DNA from: Olleya sp. YS
GTDB taxonomy: Bacteria; Bacteroidota; Bacteroidia; Flavobacteriales; Flavobacteriaceae
Length of the DNA stretch: 64,000 bases
Assembly (NCBI RefSeq): GCF_029760915.1
Contig: NZ_CP121685.1
Span: 2,629,001 to 2,693,000, forward strand
Direction of reading: 5' to 3'
Shown here: one piece after another, positions 7,704-14,793 of the stretch
How positions within the stretch are numbered: position 1 is the stretch's first letter
Layout: the number at the start of each line of letters is the position of its first letter
Program-made: the position numbers and the translations under genes
Notes under the pieces: model-generated
Told to the model about the DNA's origin: nothing
What the model saw: only the letters and a program-made list of their open reading frames with translations
Database searches by the model: none

Positions 7704-9088
7704 TTATAGTTTGGTACAATACCCAAACTATTAAATAACTTTGCTTTAGTAGTAAAAAACTTATTTTGTAACTGTAACGCTTTTACTTGAGACTCTATTA
7801 GTTTATTTTCTCTGTTATTAATTAAAAACACGGAGCTTTCTCCAAAACTAAACTTACGTTCTTCTGCTTTTAGTAAAGTGTCATAATCTTCAACTATATT
7901 TTCAATTAGTATATTCTGTAATTTATAAGAATTTATTTCTCTATTTATAGCATCAACCTTATTCTTTATTTGAAGTTGAGTGTCTGCAAACTCAAACTCA
8001 GCATCTTGAATTTTTAATTTTGAAAGTTTTAAATCACCACGTTCTTTCCTTAAAAATAAAGGAAAAGCAACTTTTACAGTAGCCTTATATGCTGAAGCAT
8101 TAAAGGTATTAGCTAATTCGGGTGTTTCGGTTAAAAAATTATATTGCGCATCTACAACTGGTAATAGTTTATTAGCATTTAGTTGTCTATCTACGTCCAA
8201 ACCATCAATTTTACTTCCTAAAGCTAATAACTTGGGATGACTGTCGATACTAAAATTTATAGCTTCATTTAGTGATAAAGCTATATCAATTTCATCCTCT
8301 AAAACTAATATTGGCTTAACAGTATCGCTAATATCAACAGGAGTTTTATCTAACCACACAAAATTTGAAGCTTCTAATCTGGCTTTAATTAATTTTACTT
8401 TAGCTTGCTCCAGCTCTAATGATCTGGTCTTGACAATTATACCAGCTTCTAAACTATCTATACCTGCTTTATCTCCTGCTAGCACACTAGAACGCACACC
8501 ATTAAATCTAATTTTAGCATTCTGTAAAAAACGTTCGTAAATTTTGGTTTCGTTATAGGCTTGAAGCCAATCAAAATAAGCAATTGAAGCGTTAAAAAGA
8601 ACATCGTTAATTAATAAATCTCGTTCTGCTTTAGTTTGTTCTCTAAAAAAATTAGCCTTTTTTAAAGCAGCCATTCTTTTATTGATTAATAAACCTTGTC
8701 CTAATGAAAAACCAACACCAGCACTAAACAGTCCATCTTGAGGCACATTATTTTCTGGATTAAGAAATAATCCATTATTTTCTTCAAAATTTGCCTTTAA
8801 CTCAATACCATACCAAGTAGGAACTTCGAAGGTTGCGTTTAAGCGCTCATAATACTCTGTATTTTTATAATCTTTTTCGTTAAAATCTACATCAATTTTT
8901 GGATCAAAACCACCACGAGCTTTCATTAAATTTGCTTGTCCAGTTTCCAATCTTAGATCTGCTTGTTTTGCAATTGGATGAAACTGTTTAACATAGCCTA
9001 AATACTCAGTATAACTTAGACTATCCATGATTTGTGCAACAGTAATAGTTGGTAATGTAATAAGTAGAACTAATATTATTTTTTTCAT
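7700..9088 (-). CDS. TolC-family outer-membrane efflux protein
   Basis: 462 residues from the ATG coding MKKIILVLLITLP, which gives a normal signal peptide ending VAQ; the frame stays open 22 codons upstream, but that part overlaps the HlyD gene. Long alpha-helical coiled-coil segments (EQTKAERDLLINDVLFNAS, LEQAKVKLIKARLEAS) and two repeated OEP halves match TolC. The protein should form the outer-membrane channel for the ABC/HlyD exporter coded just upstream, starting one base after the HlyD stop. Substrate unknown. Its stop TAA shares bases with the stop of the convergent gene at 7701-7703. Confidence 0.9.
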   Translation of the reverse strand: MKKIILVLLITLPTITVAQIMDSLSYTEYLGYVKQFHPIAKQADLRLETGQANLMKARGGFDPKIDVDFNEKDYKNTEYYERLNATFEVPTWYGIELKANFEENNGLFLNPENNVPQDGLFSAGVGFSLGQGLLINKRMAALKKANFFREQTKAERDLLINDVLFNASIAYFDWLQAYNETKIYERFLQNAKIRFNGVRSSVLAGDKAGIDSLEAGIIVKTRSLELEQAKVKLIKARLEASNFVWLDKTPVDISDTVKPILVLEDEIDIALSLNEAINFSIDSHPKLLALGSKIDGLDVDRQLNANKLLPVVDAQYNFLTETPELANTFNASAYKATVKVAFPLFLRKERGDLKLSKLKIQDAEFEFADTQLQIKNKVDAINREINSYKLQNILIENIVEDYDTLLKAEERKFSFGESSVFLINNRENKLIESQVKALQLQNKFFTTKAKLFNSLGIVPNYN

Positions 9089-9089
9089 C

Positions 9090-10445
9090 TTACTGCTTTT
9101 CAACTTTAGTTGTTTTTGTGCCATCAGGCTGATAATAGTTAGGAGGGAAGCCATTTAACTTTCTCCATAATTCAAACCAAATAGGAACATCTTCTAACAA
9201 GCCAATAGTTTTTGCACCAGATCCTACACGTACTGCTTCTGGCCACTCGTAATCGTTTTCCATTGGTGCTAATAATATTCTGAATTTTCCATTTGGACTA
9301 ATAAATCGCTCAATAGCAACGACTTTTGCACCATAAGTACCGTAAGACAAGTTTGGCCATCCGCTAAAAATTATTGCTGGCCAACCATCAAACTGTACTC
9401 TAAATTCTTCACCAAGGTGTACCAGTGGTAAATCTATTGGATTTACAAAGGTTTCGATAGCAACATCGTATTTTGCTGGCATAATCCCAACTAGTTGTTC
9501 TCCTTCTTTAAATGTTTCTCCAATACCACCTTTTATAGCTTTGTTTATAAATCCATCTTGAGGTGCTTTAATGTAATACATATCATTACGCATAGAATAA
9601 TTAGTAAAATCATTCTCCAGTTTTGTGACTTGTGCTTCTGCGTCAAAACCACTAGATTGAGCTGTAAACTTGTCGCTTTGTGCTTTAGATATTTTATCAG
9701 TGTATTCAGCACTAATTCGGTTTAATTCTACTCTAGCATTAATTACTTCATTTTGAGCTGCTAGATATTTATTTTCTTGTGAAATGAGTTTTGCTTGTGT
9801 TTCTTGAAGTTTTAAGCGTTTTTCTTCTACATCTGTAATAGCCTTTAAGCCTTCCGACTGCAATTGTTGTGTACGATTAAATTGTTTTTCGGCTATTCCT
9901 AAATTAGTTTTTGCTGCTTCAAAATCTATACTATCACTTTTTACTTTAAGTTTAGATTGTAGCAATTTATTTTCCGCTTGTTGTAGTTTTAATTTTCGTT
10001 CATTTATCAAAGCTAAAATTTGATTATCTAATGCTTTAACCTTACTAGCATATGATTGTACAGAAGATGATTTAGCTTTTATTTGATCTCCAGTTCTTTC
10101 TACTAAATTAGGGTCGAAATATTCATTCTTTATCTCTGAAATGAATAAAATAGTATCTCCTTTTTTAACAAAATCTCCTTCACGCACATACCATTTTTCT
10201 ATACGTCCAGGAATTGGAGATTGTATAGTTTGAGGTCGCTGGTCTGGTGTTAATGTAGTAACTAATCCAGCAGAGGTTATATTTTGTGTCCATGGTAAAA
10301 ATAAAATAATGATGCCAATAATACCAAAAGTAACTAACAGACGATTAAAATGCTTGTAATGCTTTTTGTTAAACGCTTTTTTTACTGAGCTAAAGTGGCT
10401 AATATCTACGTTTTTATTGACGCTATTTGTTGAAATATTTAACAT
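9090..10445 (-). CDS. HlyD-family periplasmic adaptor (membrane fusion protein)
   Basis: 451 residues: a cytoplasmic N terminus, one membrane segment (about 35-57, LVTFGIIGIIILFLPW), a biotinyl-lipoyl-like domain (IPGRIEKWYVREGDFVKKGD), a long coiled coil (about 125-290) and the second half-lipoyl domain with the beta-barrel (IKAPQDGFINKAI, GEEFRVQFDGWP). It links the inner-membrane ABC protein to TolC. Gene order ABC, HlyD, TolC with one-base gaps supports a single operon under the TetR gene. The conserved stretch DVPIWFELWRKLNGFPP near the C terminus is typical of the Bacteroidota version. Confidence 0.92.
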   Translation of the reverse strand: MLNISTNSVNKNVDISHFSSVKKAFNKKHYKHFNRLLVTFGIIGIIILFLPWTQNITSAGLVTTLTPDQRPQTIQSPIPGRIEKWYVREGDFVKKGDTILFISEIKNEYFDPNLVERTGDQIKAKSSSVQSYASKVKALDNQILALINERKLKLQQAENKLLQSKLKVKSDSIDFEAAKTNLGIAEKQFNRTQQLQSEGLKAITDVEEKRLKLQETQAKLISQENKYLAAQNEVINARVELNRISAEYTDKISKAQSDKFTAQSSGFDAEAQVTKLENDFTNYSMRNDMYYIKAPQDGFINKAIKGGIGETFKEGEQLVGIMPAKYDVAIETFVNPIDLPLVHLGEEFRVQFDGWPAIIFSGWPNLSYGTYGAKVVAIERFISPNGKFRILLAPMENDYEWPEAVRVGSGAKTIGLLEDVPIWFELWRKLNGFPPNYYQPDGTKTTKVEKQ

Positions 10446-10446
10446 A

Positions 10447-12114
10447 CTATTTAGTGTTAATTATTTGACCGTTATCTAATGTTATGACGCGATTAAGCTT
10501 GGCTTTCCAAAGATTATTTTGGCTTACAACTACTAACGCCCAAGGATGTTCTGGTTGACTTAAAAAGTCAATAATCTGTTGGGCATCTTGTGGTTGAAAT
10601 TGATCTAAAGGCTCTTTAAGCATTAATAGTTTTGGTTGCTTAATAATACTTCTAGCCAACATTATTTTTTTAGCAACTGTAAAAGATGTGCCTTTACCTT
10701 CTGGATACAACATAGTATCTAGACCTTTAGGTAATTGCTTGACAAAATCTTTTAGTCCAACATTTTTAATAGCCCAATCTATCTGTTGATTGGTTATAGA
10801 CATATCTCCGAAAGTTAAATTTTGCAACAAAGTACCTTCAAAAGGACTTTCTTCAACCAACGTTTGTCCTATGTTAGCTCTGTAACTATTTATATTGATA
10901 CTTGTAAGTGATTTATCATTGATATACACACTACCACCTGTAGGACTAATAACTCCTGCAATTAGCTTTAGCAAGCTTGATTTTCCAGAACCACTACGAC
11001 CTTGTATTAAAATTCTATCTTTTGGATTAATTTTAAATGAAATATTATTTAAAATAGGCGTTTCTTTATCTTTTACTGATAGTGCAATATTTTCCAATTC
11101 TATTATAAAGTCGGTTGTATTTGCGTCTAACATTTCGCCACCTTGTGATTCTAACTCTTTGTCTACTACTACGCCAAGTTTTTCAATAGAAGTTAAGACA
11201 TCATAAAAGGTTTCTAAACCTAGTATGAGCTTTTCAACAGAATTAATCACTAATAGAATAATAATCTCTGCAGCAACAAACTGACCTATATTCATTTGTT
11301 GATTTAAGACTAACGCACCACCAATAATTAATAATCCTGCTGTTACTAGTACTTTAAAACCAATTAACTGTATAAATTGTATAACTAATATCTTAAAGTG
11401 GTTTTCTCTAGCCTCAAGATAATCAGTCACTAGTTTGTCATTTTTATTTAGTGCCAAGCTTGTTTTTCCCGACAATTTGAAGCTAACAATAGATCGAGCA
11501 ATTTCTTGTAACCAATGGGCTACTTTGTATTTGTGATTAGACTCTTCAATACTAGTACTTAAGCCTTTTTCTGCAGTGAACTTAAAAACTACGTAGATAA
11601 GAATTAATAGTAAAGCGCCATAAATGATAAAGAATGGATGATAAAACGATAGTAATATTAATCCAAATATAATTTGAAGTAAAGCAGCAGGAAAGTCTAT
11701 TAAAACCTTTGCAATTCCTTTTTGTACATTAATAGTATCAAAAAAACGATTGGCTAATTCTGGTGGATAATAGCCTCGTAACGCATCCATTTTCATTTTA
11801 GGAAAACGATAGGCAAACTCAAAGGAAGCTCTTGTAAAAATTTTTTGTTGGATGTTCTCTATAATCCTAATTTGCATGAGTTGTAATATCCCAACAAAAA
11901 TTACACCTATGGTAACTAACACAACCAAAACTATCCAAGACGTACTAATCTGTGCAGCTTGTAACAAATTAATTATAGCCTGAATACCTAATGGCAAAGA
12001 TAAGTTAACGAAACCTGCAAAAATAGCATAGAAAAACACCTGTTTAACGTCTTTTTTGTCCAATCGTAATAATCCAACAAAACGTTGCCAAGCGGTTAGT
12101 ATTTTTTTACTCAT
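10447..12114 (-). CDS. ABC exporter (TMD-NBD half transporter) with degenerate ATPase motifs
   Basis: 555 residues: a six-helix ABC membrane domain (about 22-305) and a nucleotide-binding domain (about 335-555). Walker A is intact (GRSGSGKSS, 372-380) and a Q-loop Gln is at about 417. The signature position reads TSFTV (476-480) instead of LSGGQ. The Walker B Asp is replaced by Lys (K500, in LLMLKEP) while the catalytic Glu E501 remains, and the H-loop His is replaced (VVVSQNN). It probably binds ATP, but its turnover mechanism is unclear; it may be slow, or may work with another NBD. It overlaps the TetR gene by eight bases. It has no peptidase C39 domain. Substrate unknown. Confidence 0.85.
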   Translation of the reverse strand: MSKKILTAWQRFVGLLRLDKKDVKQVFFYAIFAGFVNLSLPLGIQAIINLLQAAQISTSWIVLVVLVTIGVIFVGILQLMQIRIIENIQQKIFTRASFEFAYRFPKMKMDALRGYYPPELANRFFDTINVQKGIAKVLIDFPAALLQIIFGLILLSFYHPFFIIYGALLLILIYVVFKFTAEKGLSTSIEESNHKYKVAHWLQEIARSIVSFKLSGKTSLALNKNDKLVTDYLEARENHFKILVIQFIQLIGFKVLVTAGLLIIGGALVLNQQMNIGQFVAAEIIILLVINSVEKLILGLETFYDVLTSIEKLGVVVDKELESQGGEMLDANTTDFIIELENIALSVKDKETPILNNISFKINPKDRILIQGRSGSGKSSLLKLIAGVISPTGGSVYINDKSLTSININSYRANIGQTLVEESPFEGTLLQNLTFGDMSITNQQIDWAIKNVGLKDFVKQLPKGLDTMLYPEGKGTSFTVAKKIMLARSIIKQPKLLMLKEPLDQFQPQDAQQIIDFLSQPEHPWALVVVSQNNLWKAKLNRVITLDNGQIINTK

Positions 12115-12793
12115 TGGTTGAAATATTTAGGGTTTTGAAAACTAAATCTTTAAAATAGTTAATTGGAGTGTCTGATGCTTTTAAATCAGAAATAGTCGTA
12201 AAATGGTCTTTTAAAAAATGCTGATGAAGTGCACCATCTATTACTGTGCTAGCCAAACTAAAAGGATATTTATATGAATTATCAATAGTTAAGATCATAT
12301 CATGTAGGCGAGTTACTAAACGCTTATAAATCAAGAAGTAGCCATCCTTGTTTTCTTTGTCAACCTCTTTTGTCAAGTAAGATTTTGAATATTCGTTGAT
12401 AACTATACGTTTTAAAATAACTTCATCAATATGCGAGAAATTAGAATCTAGCGTTGCAGTTTGTGATAAAATAGTTATTGCTTTTTCAATTTTTTCTTTT
12501 GGATCAGCTATACTATTTGTCGCAAAAACTAATTGGTATTCTAACCAACTCCAATACCAAGATGTTAAGTAGATTAGCAATTTATGTTTGCTTTCAAAAT
12601 AACGATAAACACTACTCTCATTTGATCCAATTTTGGTGCCTAATTTCTTAAAGGTATAGGCATCAAAACCAATTTGATCAATTAGTAGAATACTATTTTC
12701 AACAATTCGTTTACCCAAATCTGATGACTCAGGATCTTTTAGGTAAATTTTATCGTTAATATTAATTTTTAAATTTGACAGTAAACTTTGCAT
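12107..12793 (-). CDS. TetR/AcrR-family transcriptional regulator
   Basis: 228 residues. The N-terminal helix-turn-helix (about residues 30-75) has the family pattern IGFDAYTFKKLGTKIGSNE then SSVYRYFESKHKLL. The C-terminal ligand domain is not assignable. It is the first gene of the TetR-ABC-HlyD-TolC operon, and a perfect 9+1+9 palindrome overlaps its -7 box, so it most likely represses its own operon until a ligand (drug, lipid or similar) releases it. The ABC start overlaps its stop by eight bases. Confidence 0.9.
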   Translation of the reverse strand: MQSLLSNLKININDKIYLKDPESSDLGKRIVENSILLIDQIGFDAYTFKKLGTKIGSNESSVYRYFESKHKLLIYLTSWYWSWLEYQLVFATNSIADPKEKIEKAITILSQTATLDSNFSHIDEVILKRIVINEYSKSYLTKEVDKENKDGYFLIYKRLVTRLHDMILTIDNSYKYPFSLASTVIDGALHQHFLKDHFTTISDLKASDTPINYFKDLVFKTLNISTNE

Positions 12794-12810
12794 ACTATTT
12801 TATTTAATTG

Positions 12811-12834
12811 CAAATATAATAGTAATACTATTAT
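12811..12834 (-). promoter_or_regulatory. TetR operon promoter with overlapping palindromic operator
   Basis: On the minus strand TATATTTG (12811-12818) fits the TAnnTTTG -7 box, about 18 bases from the TetR ATG. Overlapping it is a perfect palindrome, ATAATAGTA (12816-12824), one central base, then TACTATTAT (12826-12834). Its size and place are those of an autorepression site for a TetR dimer. Function is inferred. Confidence 0.65.
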
Positions 12835-12880
12835 AGTTGAAATCATCTTAACTATAAATTAACGTTTGTTTGATTAATTT

Positions 12881-14131
12881 TTATGATTGTTTAAAAACAG
12901 AATCTGAGGGCAACTCAAATAATTCTAAGTCAAAATATGGGACAGCAGCTAAAAAGTGATCAAATAAATCACTCATCACATACTCATAATTTTCCCAACG
13001 TTTATCTTTACTAAAGCAATAGACTTCTAATGGAATTCCTTGAGAGGTCGGTTGAAGTTGTCTAGCCATTAACAACATATCTTTATTTACTGCTGAATGC
13101 TGTTCTAAATAGGTTTGTATAAATTTTCTAAACACACCAATATTAGTCAAATTACGACCATTAATTAGTAACGATTTATCTACGTTATGCGACTCATTAT
13201 ATGTGTTAAGCTTACCTTGCATTGTGGTTAAATAAGATGAAATAATTTCAATTTTTTTTAAACGCTCAACATCGTCTTCCGTTAAGTACTTTATAGATGT
13301 TTGTTTAATAAGCATGTGTCGTTTAATACGTCGTCCGTCAGAATTTGTCATTCCTCTCCAGTTTTTAAACGAATCGGAAATCAAGCCATACGTAGGTATA
13401 GTAGTAATTGTATTATCCCAGTTTTGCACTTTTACAGTAGCTAGATTAATTTCAATAACATCACCATCTGCACCATATTTGTCAAAGGTAATCCAGTCAC
13501 CAATACGAACCATATCGTTAATTGACACTTGGATACTTGCTACAAAGCCTAAAATAGTGTCTTTAAAAATTAGCAAGATAATGGCTGTAGCAGCACCAAA
13601 GCCTGTAATGAATTTCCATAAAGAATCACCACCAACAATAACACCTAACGCTAAAACAACACCAAATAGCCAAGCAAAAATCATAAATACTTGTATGTAA
13701 CTATCTATAGGTTTATCTCTTAATCTTGGTAAGGTTTTAAAATAATTTTTAAGCGTATTTAATATACTTCTCACAATCCATAAGCCCAAAATAATACCAG
13801 CTATTTGGATGCTTTTTTCAAAAAATACATGTAGGTTTTTAAAATCTTTAAACACAATAGGAATACTAGCAAACGCTAAATATAACGCAGGTATATGCGC
13901 CACATTTCTTGGTACACGATTAGTGATTAATAAATCATCAAAATTTGACTTGGTTCTAGTTGCAATTTTTGCAGATATAATCCTTAAAACTTTTCTAATA
14001 AGTGTATCAATTATAAAAATAATAACTATCGCTATTATTAATAAAATCAGCATATTTAAATACTTTGATGTAACTCTAGAAAGTCCTAAATCTCTTAAAT
14101 GATTATAAAAAAAGTGTGCGTATCTAATCAT
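12881..14131 (-). CDS. Mechanosensitive channel, MscS family (YbdG-like)
   Basis: 416 residues, the length of the YbdG subgroup. Several N-terminal membrane helices (about 25-180) lead into the MscS pore and beta domain: GFGAATAIILLIFKDTILGF, MVRIGDWI, then the YbdG-type stretch DGDVIEINLATVKVQNWD, TITTIPTYGLISDSFKNW. The C-terminal part is alpha/beta. It should open on membrane tension during osmotic downshift. It has its own promoter box (TACTTTTG) and lies between the exporter operon and the RluE/TopB pair. Confidence 0.9.
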   Translation of the reverse strand: MIRYAHFFYNHLRDLGLSRVTSKYLNMLILLIIAIVIIFIIDTLIRKVLRIISAKIATRTKSNFDDLLITNRVPRNVAHIPALYLAFASIPIVFKDFKNLHVFFEKSIQIAGIILGLWIVRSILNTLKNYFKTLPRLRDKPIDSYIQVFMIFAWLFGVVLALGVIVGGDSLWKFITGFGAATAIILLIFKDTILGFVASIQVSINDMVRIGDWITFDKYGADGDVIEINLATVKVQNWDNTITTIPTYGLISDSFKNWRGMTNSDGRRIKRHMLIKQTSIKYLTEDDVERLKKIEIISSYLTTMQGKLNTYNESHNVDKSLLINGRNLTNIGVFRKFIQTYLEQHSAVNKDMLLMARQLQPTSQGIPLEVYCFSKDKRWENYEYVMSDLFDHFLAAVPYFDLELFELPSDSVFKQS

Positions 14132-14150
14132 AAATTTTATAAAATTAGTG

Positions 14151-14158
14151 CAAAAGTA
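14151..14158 (-). promoter_or_regulatory. -7 box for the mechanosensitive channel gene
   Basis: TACTTTTG on the minus strand fits TAnnTTTG and sits 20 bases before the channel's ATG. Confidence 0.45.
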
Positions 14159-14202
14159 ATATGATTCTAAATCAAAATATCACTAAAAAAACTAAAGATA
14201 CG

Positions 14203-14793
14203 TTAAAGTATTTGTTTTAGATTTTCTATTGGTAAAACAGCACCTACAGATAAATCTTCTAAATAAATATTTCCAACTCTAATACGGACTAAGCGTAGCG
14301 TCGGAAAACCAACAGCACTAGTCATTTTACGGACTTGTCTAAACTTACCTTCAGTTAATGTTATAGATATCCAAGTAGTTGGTCCGTGTCTAGCATCTCT
14401 AATTTTTTTGGATCGTGTTGGTAAATTTGGTATGGTATCTAGTTTAAAAACTTTGCAAGGCTTAGTCATATACTTTTTACCGTTAAATCCTATTTCTACA
14501 CCATTGCACAATTGCAGTATCGCTTTCGCGGAAATCTCACCATCTACTAACGCATAGTATTCCTTCTCAATTCCAGACTGGTTAACATGGTCACTTAATT
14601 TTCCGTCTGTAGTCAATAGGAGCAGACCTTCACTTTTCTCATCCAAACGACCAATTGGCATGGTCCCTTCAGGAAAATTCCCTAATTCTGCTAAAAAGCG
14701 TTTGTTTTGTTCTTTGGAAGCATTGCTTGAGAATTGACTGAGCATTCCGTAAGGTTTATAGATTTTAAAGTGATGATGATTATTTGTATCCAT
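14203..14793 (-). CDS. rluE: 23S rRNA pseudouridine synthase, RluE-like
   Basis: 196 residues of the RsuA/RluB/E/F family without the N-terminal S4 domain, as in RluE. Seen: KPYGMLSQF at the start, the catalytic motif PIGRLDEKSEGLLLLT with the nucleophile Asp, and the C-terminal ITLTEGKFRQVRKM followed by GFPTLRLVRI, all very close to E. coli RluE, which makes pseudouridine 2457 in 23S rRNA. The start overlaps the end of topB by 14 bases, so translation is probably coupled. A short palindromic motif, CGCTTTCGCGGAAA, lies inside at 14521-14534. Confidence 0.85.
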   Translation of the reverse strand: MDTNNHHHFKIYKPYGMLSQFSSNASKEQNKRFLAELGNFPEGTMPIGRLDEKSEGLLLLTTDGKLSDHVNQSGIEKEYYALVDGEISAKAILQLCNGVEIGFNGKKYMTKPCKVFKLDTIPNLPTRSKKIRDARHGPTTWISITLTEGKFRQVRKMTSAVGFPTLRLVRIRVGNIYLEDLSVGAVLPIENLKQIL

